Shown: one piece after another, positions 37,701 through 52,700 of the stretch | Layout of the letters: each line of letters begins with the position of its first letter | Numbering within the stretch: the stretch's first letter is position 1 | From: Sinotaia quadrata | Taxonomy: Eukaryota; Mollusca; Gastropoda; Architaenioglossa; Viviparidae | Length of the DNA: 64,000 bases | Direction: 5' to 3' | NCBI GenBank assembly: GCA_028829895.1 | Contig: CM054179.1 | Location: forward strand, 73,361,663-73,425,662 | Notes under the pieces: model-generated | The model's database searches: none | Told to the model about the DNA's origin: nothing | The model's input: the letters and a program-made list of their open reading frames with translations, nothing else | Translations under genes and position numbers: made by a program

Positions 37701-40700
37701 ATATTTGTGTGTGTGTGTGTGTGTGTGAGTCTCTCAATCCACAATGTAAGCCTCATTTTAAATTTTATATTGCAAATATGAAACAAGCAAAGGAAAAAGA
37801 AATGGATGGTGCAGCGCATTATAAATTATCTTATAATTAAATCATTTCTGTCATTTATACGTATTTCACAAATGTCATATTTGTCTCCTCATGGCTAGCA
37901 CAAAGCAAAGTGCCTATGTCAGATCCAGACTGAGAACAAGCAGAAGGCTGTTGAATAGAGTAGTCCAAAATTTGGCATTTTAGGGCAAGGTTCTAAAGTG
38001 ATCCCAACAGGCAACAAGATATTTCCAAAGACTATGTACCTCCTCTCCAAAGCCAATGAAATATTGGAAAATAAGTTCACAAATCACAGAGGTAAGGAGT
38101 GTTAATAGGATGTTTTTTCATGTGTCATTTGCCACACACAAAAAGAATGTGTTGTATCATTATCACAATGGCACCTAAATTTCCTTCACTATTCCAGAGA
38201 TTTGTTGGCATTTTTTTACAAGGGTTGGAAGATAGGTGGAGTCCTTTGGTATTAATCTTATGCAGGCAAGGATCAACAGCAGGCCCTGCTATCTCCATTC
38301 AGAATTTAGATGGCCAAGAAAAAAAGTACATGCATATGTATGCCATTACTAAGGAAAACGCCCATTTTCAAAGTGTCATTATTATCCCTTCAAGTGTTAA
38401 GTAGACAACAACAGACCCAGGGGTTTAGTACAGAAGGTTAATTTCATTCTCTCACAAGTATACTGTGTGTTCTTTCTGAGTATATTTTGGATGTGACAAG
38501 AGCCTTCAAATACTTTCTTTCACCCAACAACCTAGACTAAGAGTAAGAAACAACTTTTATGTAATAGATCAACTCCACTTTGCCTCAGGAATACTGCTCA
38601 AGACACATAGTAGTTAGTGGATTGCATGCAATTTTCTTTCAACAAGCCTATCATTCTGAAAACATGAATGTCCTTTCATTCTTGCAATTCAAAATTACAA
38701 TACAAGAGAGTTGGAAGTAAAAAATTCTTTAGTTTACACGCAATAATAGCATAAAGCCATGATGCTATAAAATCCAACAAAGAAAAAATATATCTTACCT
38801 TATTTCTGGAGAAAGATAGCAAGAACAACAGGAAAAAAAGACAAAGTCAATATGGGTGAAAGCCGACACCTCAAGAAAACTGAAAATATCAAACCGAGCT
38901 TGAACATCTAAACCCTTGCCAAGCAAAAATTATATGGAAGATATCCAGGGGGCATCACTTGTATTACTTGTTAGAGTGGCCTCTTTAATGCTTTATTTTT
39001 CTTCTTTCTCTTAGAGCATATAAGCATTGGCTTGTGAGATAGAACCTCTTTCTATAGTATGTTTGTCTGGCAATATTCTGGAAAAACTTATTTTGTATAA
39101 AAAATCCTAAATTATAGGAAACCTGCTATTCTTCTCTGGCCAACAGTGGTATTTTATAAGAACATTGACAGTTTCACATCCATTTCCACCATTTGGTAAT
39201 TTCACAGATGGTATCAGATAACAGGGAATAGAAACTGATCATTTTTATACAAGTTAGGATGAGAAACATAAAATGGCTACTCTTAATTTCTTTTTAAATG
39301 TTTATCTAAATAACATTAGCTATAATATCACACTATTTAATGTACTTTGCTCGACAGACTATGATAATTTATAAGAAAAACAGTTTGCACTGCTAACTCG
39401 TAAAAAATTAATAATTTGGATATTCATCATCAAATAATCAATACAAATTCAGTGTTCTCACACCTTAGTAGCAACACCAAGTGATCTTTAAAAAAATACC
39501 AATAATGTAATTTAAAATGCGATTTATGAAACCAATCAAAAACTTCATACTACTACTAAAGTTAATAATTACTAAGCACACAACTTACTTTTTTTTAAAT
39601 CAAACAAGATAATAAAATTTAATTTCAAACATTAAATGGTGCTGTTGTCAACTGTAAAATTAACTAGATGTACAGCTAAGAGAGACAAAAAAATAAATTA
39701 ATGATAATTAATTTGCAAAATGACTCATATCTGCAACCTAAATGTCTGAGAATAAAGCACAGAGCAATAAACAGAACATCAATTCCAAGTAATAATGCTT
39801 ACATCTTTGAGCTCTTCACTAGACTTGGTTTTCTCTGTGTCCTTATCCACAGCAGAGTCTTTATCAGCTATTATGTTGGAAACAACTGATGAACTAGTGT
39901 CTGCATCTGTTGCCTGCCCAACCTCGGCAGAATTCGATGCGGGTTCAGCGGCAGAAGAAGGAGAAACTTTTGCAACAGTAGAAGCACTTTTTGGTGGATC
40001 TGCTTGCTGAGGACTACTTGATTTTGCCTCAGGTTGGGATCCACTTGATTTTTTATCAGATTGCAAGCCTGACAATTTTGGTGTTTCAGGTTTACTAGAG
40101 CTGCCTGCTTTGGCTTCAGGTTGCGAAGCAGAAGATTTTGATTCAGACTTGGTATCAGGTTGGGAACCAGAACTCCTCAGTTCAGGCTGTGAGCCTAATG
40201 ATTTTGTTTCAGGCTTGGTTTCATCTGATTTATCTGTAGTAACAGACATTTGGGTCTCGCTGCCACCAGAAGACACAAAAAGGCGGACTCGTTTAGCATG
40301 GTTCTTTCCATTATAATGCTGGACTGCCTGCTGAAGGTTGGCAAGGCGCAAGGAACACAAGTGGCAATGGGTCTCTGTTGTCTGAGCCCGCAACTTAGGC
40401 ATTAGCTCTTTTGGAACCTGAGAAAAAAGCAGGAGAGAAAAGCTTCAAAGGCAGGTAACACTCATCTCTCTGTTAATCACATACTGATAGCAGGAAACAA
40501 AACCATTACAAAAGCAACTTTAGTTATATAAATAAAGCATCTATAAAATGCAAAGAACAAAGTCTTGTTAATCCCTTTCAATTTACAAAAATAGACCTAT
40601 TATTAGTATTAATACGGATCACTTAGAGATGCTGTTACCACAAGATATACAAGCACAATACAGAGGTTCCCACTGTTCAGTAAATATATACAAAAAATAA

Positions 40701-43700
40701 AACAACAAAAATTAGGGGAGAAAAAGAAACTTCTTTCCATATGTGATTATATAGTAAAATTTTATTCCACGCCATCGATAAATATCAAGGAAATTAATTA
40801 AGGAATAATGCAAAAATATTGTTTATGTTTTGACTTTACTATTGTCTTTTTTACATGTTGAGGTGAAAAAGAAAGAAATATTCTAATGACTGATTTTTTA
40901 GATTGTAATGGCTGGCTAATTTCATAATTACAAAACAAAAATGGGGATATTTAAGCAGGGAGGTATATATACTACTATATATATGATATACTGCTTAGTA
41001 ATAGAATTTATGATAGTTATCAATCTCACACTACAATTTAGTTCAAGTAAAAACAAAACAATGTCTGTCAACAAAAGGTCACAGGATGAAAGTGACACTT
41101 TCCAATACAATAATGCCCTTGATTATATAAAGCAATGAGAATGATGGAGTGAAACAACAAAAAACTGAGATGACTATCAGAAATTCCCTACACACAGGTA
41201 ACTGGAATACAATGTGCTGATCAGGGTTCCTAATAGTTACATGGAACTGCAGCGTTCATTGTTTCTACTGTCTCACTAGCATTTTACTGTTCATTGTTCC
41301 TACTTTCTCACAAGCATTTCACTGTTCACTGTTCCTACTTTTCAAAAACATGTTGCTGTTCATTGTTCCTATTTGCTCCTAAACATTTCACTGTTCCTAC
41401 TTTCTCAATACATGTTGTATTTCACTGTAGATTGTTCCTACTTTTTGACAGTATATCACTGTTCACTGTTCCCACTTGCCTCAAAACATTTCACTGTTCA
41501 TTCTTTTTCAACAGTATTTCACTGTTCACTGTTCCCACTTGCCCCAAAACATTTCACTGCTCAATGTTCCTTCTTTCTTGACAGTATTTCGCTGTTCACT
41601 GTCCCTTCTTTTTCGACAGTATTTCACTGTTCATTGTTCCTACTTTCTTGACAGTATTTCGCTGTTCAATGTTTCTTCTTTCTCGACAGTATTTCACTGT
41701 TCATTATTCCTACTTTCTTGACAGTATTTCACTGTTCATTGTTCCTAATTTCTCGATATTATTTCACTGTTCATTGTTCCTACTTTCTCAACGAGCATTT
41801 CACTGTTCATTGTTCCTACTTTCTCAAAAGTCATAGCATATCACTGGCCATTGTACCTACTTGCTCCAATTAATTTTGCTGTTTATGTGTTCCTACCCTC
41901 TACAAAGTCCACAGCATTTCACTGTCCACAGTTCCTATTTGCTCCATATCACTTCACAGTTCAATGTTTCTATTTGTTCTACAACATGTCAGTGTTCACA
42001 TTTGCTCCATGAAGGCATGATAAAATAATTTTCCATTAATTACTAATCATCAATTATAAAAGTTTCCCATTTCTAGCCCTGGTTTACTGTCTGACAAACT
42101 TAAGAAATAATGTCAGACATCAGTTATTATTGTAATACCTTTAGAAAACAAATGACTTTAATTAGCCTGTATTCAGGCATAATAGTTTTTAGATTATGAT
42201 GTTCAAACACTAAACTTTATTATAACTTTGATACTTCTAATGTCTATGACATTTCTCTGCCATGGTAATACTAATAATACTAATAGTAGAGAGAAGAAAG
42301 CACACTCTACTAAAAATTCATTACTTTCCTCAAAATATCTTTGTCATATCAGATATCTACAAAATATATATTTATTTAACAAACAATTATTAATTAGTAA
42401 TAGTAACAAACAATCAATGTAAGCAATAATATAAAATGCATTTGAAAATTAAGTGAATAAGTTGAACATATTAAAATCACAGAATGATTGTTTTCATTTC
42501 AGTTTTGTTTTTGAGGGGGGGAGGAGGGGGGGAAGGGAAGGGGGTTGAGAAAAATAATAAATAACACTATTAACACTGAATTAAAAACAGATCATGCTTT
42601 TATCTCTCAGATCAAAGACAATTAAAAATTACACTAAATACAATTACTAGCAACTTTTATTAAATGTGAATGCTCTAGTTTTCCTTAAATTATTGTAATG
42701 TTTAAAACTACCACAAGCAGGCATGAAATATAAACAAAAATTTGTTTAAAAGGATAAAATACAACAGTGGTTTGGGTTTGTTTTTTTGTTTCAGAACTAA
42801 ATACAAAGTACTAAAGGACTAATTGTTGAGTAAAGTGCATGCAGACACACTTCTACTAGCATTGTACTAATAATATATGTCTATTTCTTAACAAGAATAA
42901 GATTAAGAAAGCACATACAAAATAATGTACTGCAATAAAAGATAAAACTAGAAATGCCTTTGACTTATTCAAAAACATATGTATTATTATTAGAGACGTC
43001 ATGGCTATTTCCAGATTTTAAATGCTAATTAAATAATATTTAGTGGCCAGGAGAATCAAATAAAGTTACTGCTAAGTCTGCATGATTAGCAAGTGTTCAG
43101 TCTTCAAATTAGGGAGCAAAATGAATATGAATATTATGAGGTTTGCAGCTGACCTCATATTTAGGAGTTCTTAGGTTCAGTTCTTATTTCAACTATGTTT
43201 TTTCAAATTAACACTTTCTTTCTCTAACTTGGAATTGTCAAGTTGCACCCAATTAATTATAAAGGACTTATAAAGTTATATCGAAATATAATTCTCATCA
43301 TTATTAACTGAAAAGTGTTATGCATTCTATGGCAACCAGAACCTATTTTATTATTCTATCCAATAGATTACTAAGGGGACAATTAATAAATACCTGAAGG
43401 TAATAAAACTGAGTAGTACTTGAACCACAGGAATCTTAAACAAAAGGCTAGTGTCCTCAGACAATGTCTGTCCCTGAGCAAAGGCTAGTGCCCTGTCGTT
43501 GAATCCCAGTCTATCCTATATAGGATTCTTGAACAAAAGGCTAGCAGTAGTTCCCTCTCTACAAATCACACACATTTACCGGATTCTTGAACAAAAGGCT
43601 AGTAGTGCCCTATCTTCAAGTCACTATCTCTCCCTCTGGACAAAGTGACTGGTTTACAGTTGCACTGGTTTTAAGAAGCTTCTAAGTTCTACACTTCTAC

Positions 43701-46700
43701 AAGTATATGCAATATTTTTATTATTATTATTTTATTATTATTTTTTATTAATTAAAATTAACAGGAATCTTGAACAATATAAAAAGCATGACTCCTAGGA
43801 GTTAAAAAAAGAAACCAATGCAACATGACATTGACAACTTCAAAATATTTTATAGTTATACAATACAAAAAACATCTACAGATTGGATGTTTCGGCTAAA
43901 TCGCCTTCATCAGGATAATTTTTTAATGAAAAATGGCATATAAATAAATGCTGGCTTTGTGATCATTTAATAACATTAATATATAAATGTTTATATATAT
44001 CAGCAGTCATTCATTTCATGTTCATATGCCATTGTTATAAATATAAGTGTATTGTCTTGATGAAGGCAATTTAGACAAAGCATCAAATCTTAAGAGTTGT
44101 TTTAGTATTGTGTACATAATAAAGTATTTTGAATTTTCATGCTGTTCATGTTGCACTGATATTAGTGATAAGTGATATAAAAAGAAATATATCATTTTTA
44201 AAGATGTAAAAAAAAAAAAAAAAGAAGTAATAAATGTTCATATCTAAAACAGAACTGACTGATAGGTGATGTGCAATAAGATGCTCTTATACATAATTTC
44301 ATTTAACAGAATAACAGTGTAGCCATTCCCAGCAAATAAAATTGCACCCATACAACAGCTTATTTACTTCCCTTTTCAATCCCACCTGTAAGAAAAGAAT
44401 TTTTAAATAAAAACAAAATATGAACTTCTGTTGTATAAAACTTCACTTGTTAATTTAATAATATTGTTACTTAGAGTTAGAGGTACCTTTGTTAAACATA
44501 TCTGACATGATGGTCAAAAATTTCTGACCACATTGCTACACTTAAAAGAGAATCATTGGGATTTTAATTCTTAGTGTACCAATAGTAGTACCAAAATCAG
44601 TCAATTCAAACTACTTCTAAATTTCAACATTATTAACACGTTTTAACTTTTATTGTTTTTTAAATACAATAATTAAGAACACTGTGATAAATATGTTTAG
44701 TCTCTACTCTTTTAAACTTTGTGATTGCATAGTTGTAATTAAATCTTTTAAAATAATTACATGCAATTGGGAGAATACTACATACTGAACACAAAATGAT
44801 GCATGTTGACTAATATTTATAATATATATATATATATATATAGTACTGGCATCACTATAGCCAAGTCATTAAATAGTGATTGTGTATGTAACACTTTCAC
44901 TTTTCAGTAAAAATCATTTGCTTCAAACTTAATTAATTGAAAATTTAACTGTTTTACAAAGAAATGTCTGACTTGGTAATACATCTAACTTAGGATTATT
45001 CATGAAATCTACAAATGTCTATTCATTACTAATATTTTAAAGAGTCATAACTGAAATTTAGATTAGAACCAGGTAAGATTGCATGCAGCCCCTTATTTTA
45101 AAACAGAAATAATCCCAGTTCAAACTGAAAACAGTCAAACTCAAAGGCAGGAACAGATTCAAGCTTCTCTCATTACAGAAAAATTTTAAGTTGAATACAA
45201 AATGGACAAATATCTATTGTAGTTTGTACATTTGGTTCAATTTTTAGTTTAAAACAGTTTCTTTATACTTATAATTTATGAAAGATTTAAATAATAATAA
45301 TGAGAAAACAAATAATCCGTAGAGATAGTAATTGTATACTAATTAAATAAACTATATTAATTTTTTGCAATTAAAAATCAGTTGGAATTATAGTGATAGT
45401 TACTTTTTATACTAATTAATTATTAAATAAACTATATTAATTTTTGCAATATAGAATTATTTTTGATTCTCTTACCAGTATGCAAAGATTAAAATACACA
45501 ACCCTCATTTACCCTAATTCCATTTCAAAAGTTACTCAGTTTGAATTGATGCATCTGTTAAAGTGTAAAATATGCATTTTTCATTTGTTGCAAATGCATG
45601 TGTAGGTCTCTGTGTTATGATGAAAATGTTTAGAACTAAAAAAAAAAAAAAAAAATTTACTGCACCTGTTCGGAGCAGTCTGTCTTGATTTGCAATGTCT
45701 GAAATGAGTTAAAGGAAAGATAAAATAAAAGTTTCATTCAATAACTGATGTAAGCCAGAGAGTTGTACCTGAAAAGGAAAGTTTACAATTATTTATTAAC
45801 TTAAAACAATTATTCAGCTTAAGATACAGTTTTACATTTGTTTAGAAATATATATTTTATTATTTACTTATTTTAGTGGTTGTACATATATTTTACGAGA
45901 GAAAAAATATTTTCCTTTCGATTGTCAATTATGAAGCTGATAGTACTGCTGATAGTAATTCTACTACTGTACTAATATAATCACTGAAGGTGCAGTTACT
46001 ACTACTGGCAGTAGTAGCAGTACTACCAGTTATTATTGTATGAAACTGCAACTAATATTTCTACTATTGGAATAATCACTAAAGGTAATGCTACTACTAA
46101 TAACAGTAACACTACCAGTTATTTCTAATGGTACTGCTACTACTACTATTACTAATAATATTAATAAGCAAGAGCACTAGACTACTACCAGTATTATTAC
46201 TAATGGTACTGCAAGTAATGGTTTAACAAATGAAGATACTGCTACTACTAAGTACTATACTACTATTAATAGTAATACCAATAATATTCCTGATGGTACT
46301 ATTACTAGAACTTCTACTAGTGATATTATCATTTAAGAATAAGTTACTACTAGTATTCTATTACTAGGGTTATCACTGAAGACACTATTTCTGGTGTTGA
46401 GGATAATACTATTAGTATTACTGGTGTTACTTGTTAGCACTCATGTTGGGAGTTAAAACATGATGAATGACATCTCACCAGTCTTTCATTATCAATTAAA
46501 TAAAAAAAACAATTACAGAGCACAAACACAAAAACAGATTTCTAAGGGCAACATTTCAAATACAATTTCAACTACATTTTGTATAATAATGACACAATAT
46601 AAAAAATTACCGAGAGTTCATCCTAGTTGTGCTAGAATTTTTATAAGAATTAATAAAATCTTGAAAGCAGTTACTATCATATTTAAATAACATTAACAAA

Positions 46701-49700
46701 TGAAACAAGTAAAACCTTAATGACTTTCTTCATTATGACAGTGAAACAATTTCTAAATGTGGATTACAAGGTTAAAAAAAAAAAGTCCCCATTTCAAACA
46801 CTATTTTCAAAAGAAGCTATCCCATTCTCAGTCTTCTGCTAAAAAAGAAAATAATTTTACAATTGTTCACTATTCTTACAGTCTTACACATGTATTTATT
46901 AAATTTATAAAATGACTTTTCCAAGTCAATTTACTTTAGTATCAAACTGCATAGTACTAATGAGCATACCTTACTTGCTTTAAATTATAAACAATTAAGA
47001 TGAAAGAAAATAACGAATAAATAGAAAATAAAATAGATTAGTGGTATGAAAATATCTACACACACATAAAACTAGGTAAGACCACTCAAATTTTGAAGTC
47101 TGGCCAAATAAGCTGATATTTGCAGGTTATGTTATGTACCTCAAAGTAAGTTTGCATACAAAATTTTGGAGCTCTAGCTTTAATAGAAAAAAAGTTATGA
47201 CAGTTCAAAGTTTGATGTAAATTGCAGAAAAACTCAGATTTCACGAAACCCCCTTTTGAAATGACCACAAAACAAAAACTATGAAACATACACAGTTCAT
47301 CTTTGCTATGTCAACTCTCTGTAACACAATTATACTGCTGATTTTTTTTTAAGGATCACAGATGCATAGAAAATGAAATACAGTCTTCTCAAAATAGCAT
47401 TTTGTTCAAAATTTCAAACGGCAAGTGGTTAAAAACAGAATGTCTCTTTTGGAGTCTTGTAAAACAAAAACTACTTCATATACATCATCCAGATTTGGTA
47501 TACTTGCTCTTTGGAGTATAGACATTTCCAGGGTGAAGTTTTAGATAATCTTGTTTAATAGATTTAGAAATAATAAATATAACATATGAAAAATATAGCT
47601 TTTTGCAATACATTCGCAAATAATGCTCACTTGTTGAAGAGAAAAATAGGTCAAACGAAAGTTATTATTATAATACAGTGTTTCTAATTTCTATAACTGA
47701 CAGCATGATCATTCTAACCTAAATAAAGTCATAAATTATATTTTGCATACTTATGTGCATGTATTTAGCAATAACTGAATAAGTTGAATAATGCTCACCA
47801 TATGTCATAACATGAACTATCCATTTGTGTACCTATATCAGCCCTGTAAATCCTGTTCAGTCAATTTCTTTGCTTGTTATGAACTGCATTGCCAATAACT
47901 AGTTAGTTGATTTATTTAATTTTAATGTCTTTTCACTTGTGGATATTAGACACATTCACACATATGCATAAATATACTTTGATACACCCATATTTGGAAG
48001 AAAAAATATAAACTTATGAACAGATGCTACTTTGATTTTAATTCTATTATTAAACAAAGTATTAAGAACAGCACATTAATTTTAAAAACAGTTCAAAGCT
48101 AGCAAAACTGATACTCTTTTTAGTTTAATAAAATACTTTTACATTGTTACAATGCTAGTTCAATAGTTGTTACTATTTGCAGTTACTATTTGCAGTTACT
48201 ATTTGACAAAGTTGTATAATTCATTAATTGTCCATTATTTATTAACAATGTATTATTATTAAGAACAGCACAATTTTAAAAACAGTTCAAAGCTAGCAAA
48301 ACTGATACTCTTTTTAGTTTAATAAAATACTTTTACATTGTTACAATGCTAGTTCAATAGTTGTTACTATTTGCAGTTACTATTTGACAAAGTTGTATAA
48401 TTCATTAATTGTCCATTATTTATTAACAATGTATTATTATTAAGAACAGCACAATTTTAAAAACAGTTCAAAGCTAGCAAAACTGATAGTGATACTCTTT
48501 TAGTTTAATAAAATACTTTTACATTGTTACAATGTTCAATAGTTGTTACTATTTGCAGTTTATTTTTTATGGAGTGTAAACAGCAATTGTAATTATTAGT
48601 ATCTTTATTTTTAATAGGTGTCTATTTGTTTCATAATATAAGACATTAACATTCTAAAAATATCTTGAAAATTGAAAGCTAAAGTCTTTCATAGTTTTAC
48701 TTATTATATTTCTACTATATTAGTGTATACTGTATGTCTGTAGTGTGTGTAGCATGTTACTCATCCTTGTCTTGATCTCAATTTTTACCATACATCGATT
48801 CACTCACTCACTGACACATACACTTATTACTATATTAGCATATATCTTTACCTTGAACGGTCACTCAATAACAAATTCTCATTCATCATTTACTAGATTG
48901 TTTCTTAAAACCCGAATTATAATAAAATAATGAAAAGTACTGGTCAGCTACAGACAGTAACACAGACAAAAATCCGCCAGCATTAAAAGTTGTCGTTCTT
49001 TATTTTGGATTGGTGCTTTGTAAAATTAATTTAAAATATCGCCGATTAATTAAAATATTTTCTAAAAAAATAAATCTCATCATGAATCATCATTTAATCA
49101 TTTGCAGCCAGTATTTTTTGTATAGGACTGCTTTTAATATAAGCAGTTTGTCCTAACAAATCATCACCCTCTTGCAACCGTACTTTAAATGGCCGATGTT
49201 TAGCTAACCTCGTTAATGATCAAAATAAAACTTTCTAACAAATCGTAACTTAAAAATAATAAATAATCGTTTTACAGTAGCAATATTTAGATGAAATTTA
49301 ATAGTTTTTGTTAAAATTTACGCAAAATGTTGTCTGGTTGATCCATTTTAATACACGTGTGGTCCAAGATGGCGATCTCTCGTCAACTTCGGCATGGGCG
49401 CGAATAAAACTATTAGGGTTACCCGCGTTCATTGCCATTCGCACTTCCGTTATAGACACGTCCGTTTCGTGTTATATACCATTTTAAAGGGCAAAAGATG
49501 ACCTTTTCAACAGTATAAAGTAGGCGAACAGATGAGAATGGGTTTCGAAGTTATAATGCGTCAAACACAACACATACTTTGGATTATCATTTTCTACAGT
49601 AAACATTTTGAAAAATTAAATCAACCGATGCTTATGTTAAAGGTCATTATCTTAGCTTTCCGTTGATACAAGATTTATTTTTATAGGTTGAATCCTAAAA

Positions 49701-52700
49701 GAGCGATAGCGCGTTATGTGAGCATACCCAAAAACGATGTCGGAGGTAAGCCATTTTCAAATCTCGCCACGGGTACTTTAGTACGCTTTACCGACTGTGA
49801 GTTTATCGATCAAAACGTAATAAATACGTCATTCAAATGTACAAACAAAACTTATATTTAACGTTGGAAGATTCCTTTATTTGTTAAAAAAATTTCCAAC
49901 CATTTCTTTCTTTTAATTACCGAGATATACAGTTTTGAAAAAGAGTGAATTCAGTCAAAAAGTGACGTTGTCTCCAGTCTCCATATAGCGAGTGGTCTTA
50001 CCTAATAAAACTGATACAAGGAAACTTATGTATGTAACACCTATAACTTTATAAGAACAATAATCTAATATATAACTTTTTATCAGACAATATAAATCAA
50101 TTGAACAGGAAAGTGAATCTCACTGAATGAGTAAGGAATTTCTGGGAAAAGTCAAAAATTTAAAAACTCTTTATTTGTTTTACATTTAAAGAAGGTGGAT
50201 TTAATGTTTTAAGGAATTAAGAGTCAACAGGTTTGAGGAAAGTAACATTTTTCTATCTTACCTCTGCAGATGAAGGTGGATTAAACATGTTTTTAATGTC
50301 TTCTGGAGTCGGCTCGCCAGGGTTGACAAGCACAACTAGTGATTCTCGGATTTTACGCTGAATTTCCTTTTCATGTTCAATCTCTTCTGGGGTCATCCCA
50401 GGCTTGATAACAACATCTTCCTTTGATTTATCTTCTGAGACAGGGACTTTTTGTCCAGTTAATTCTTTTGTGGTTGGGCTAGTGATGGTATTACTACTTT
50501 TTGCTGCCACTGTGCTAGTAGATGCTGCACTGTCATTGCTAGGTGTCTGTGGGTTTGCTTCTGTCTTCTTTGGGACAACTTTACTGTCATTTGATGTGTT
50601 TTGTTTCTTATTGTCTTGCCATGTGTCTTTGGTGACTTTTTCAGACATCTTCGTTTGTTTTTCTGGTGGTGCTTTTGAGAGAGATTCAGGAGGAGCTGAT
50701 TTTGTTTTAAAATTATCATTACTATTCTTACTGCTGTATGTAAAACCTCTCCCTGTAAATGTGTTTTGAGCTTGTTGATTTCCAAATCGCGATCCACTGG
50801 AATAGCTCTTCCCACGACCACCCCTGCCAAACGGCTCACGATAGTTCCTTTCAAATGGTGGTGTTTTCCAAGAACTTGACTCTGTGTGACTTTCTTTCTG
50901 CTGTGTCGAAAAAGGAGGATCTTGCTTAAAGTTTGAAACTGGGAATCTTGTGGTATTTGGAGGTTTGAAAGAGTTTGTGCGAGGGTTTGAAAACCGTTCA
51001 GTGCCACGCCCAGCTCCAACATTACCTAAATAAGTGCCGGATGTATTTGATTGCTGGGTAGGGGTAAATCTCTTTCCAGACCCTCCACGATCAAAGGATC
51101 TAGAAGGGCCACCAAATCTATTATTACCTCCGCTAATGGTTCGTCCACGTGAAGAATGATCATTGTACCCTCCAGAAGCAAGAGGTGCCTGGACTGCATT
51201 TGAATCTGGTGAGCTGAACAATGGCTTTGGTGCATAGCTATCTTGAGGGCGTTTCCAATTTCTACTGGAACTGGAAGTTGATTTGATTTCTGGGTAAGGT
51301 GTTGTGCCTGAAAACCCATGATCAGACTGACTAAATTTTTCAGACTGAGTAGGTTTCTGAGTGGGTGAAAAACCTTTGTACTTGCCACCTCTGCCATGAT
51401 TATATGAATCAGTATTCAAATTTCGTGAGAATTGTCCTTGCTTATTACCAAAACTATCTTCATTTCTAAAGCTTGAATTAACTGCTGGTTTGTCGCGATA
51501 TGAGTTATTCAGGCTTTGACCAGTTTGTACTGATGGGTACTTAGATTTGTAACCATAATCAGGTTCTTTCAGTTCATTTTCTTTGACATTCCTAAACTGA
51601 CCTGAGAGGCTGGTTGATGCAGAGTAGGTACCACTACTGCTTCGAATATTAGCATTACCAGAAGCACTATAGTCATTTTTTGCCTGGCTGTACAAGTCTC
51701 TCTGTTGACGATCAGCGCCATATTCTGTTAGAGCTGTGCTTCTTTGCGTGCCACAATCTCCACCTGGCTTTTTTTGGGAATAGCCTTCATATCGAGCAGC
51801 AGAACCTGAACCTGTTGGTGTGTACTCTGCATTCGAAGCTCTAAAGTCTTTATTTGCTGCTCTGAAGTCTGGAGCCGGTGCATGATACTGGGTGTCTGGT
51901 ACTCGGTAAGCATCCGATGGTTGATACTGGTTTTGCTCAGTAAGTTTATTGCCTGATGAGCCATATGAACCCACAGTTGTGCTGTATTGTGGTTTTGGAG
52001 GTGCATAACGCCCACTATTCTGCCCATACTGGCTTGACTGGTCATCAACTGGATACATTTCATTAGTGGTGGCCTGCTTGGATGTTGGATATGAACTCAA
52101 GCTGCCATACTGATTTCTAGAAGTGGTGTATGACCCAGAACTGTATGACATATCAGAGACTTGAGGCTGTTCTCTCTGCTGCTCATATTGGGTCACAGTA
52201 CCAGTGTTGTATGTTGGGTCAACTGGTGCTCGATAGCGATCAGTGGTGGTGGTATACTGACTGCTAGGGTCGGTATATTGATCTCCAGAAGTATTGTAAG
52301 AACTCAAGCTGGAACTATACTGTGCCTCTGGGACTTTATACTGTTCACTTACTTGATCGCTATAGCTTGCACTTGGGCCATAGGACTGGTCAGTAGAAAC
52401 ATACTGCTCGCTGTAATCATACTGACTACTTTTGGCTACAGGTGTTGCATACTGATTATTTGCTCCAGTTAGGTTTGTGGAATCCGGCACAATGCTGGGT
52501 ACAGCACTGTATCCTGAGTATTGCTGATTGTAAGCTGAAGCTCCATAATCTGCTGCAGGTGTCAGAGAAGCTGGTGCCTGAGAACTGTAACCAGAGGTAT
52601 ATGGTACTGATGGTGGTGGTTGAGAATAGTCCCCTGAGTACTGACCGTAGCTCTGTGCTTGGCTGGAACTTGAAGAATACGTCTCAGCAGCAGCACCTGA

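Noticed and set aside
41294..41836. Four overlapping open frames rich in Phe, His, Cys and Ser
   Set aside because: They arise from the minisatellite unit in different frames; no start context or protein similarity.
44046..44095. Second hammerhead-like core in the right arm
   Set aside because: The core is degraded (cttgatga and acaaagc instead of ctgatga and gaaac), so catalysis is not expected there.
49365..49410. Thirteen-codon frame starting at AAGATGGCG
   Set aside because: Too short for a gene; better explained as a YY1-type promoter motif.
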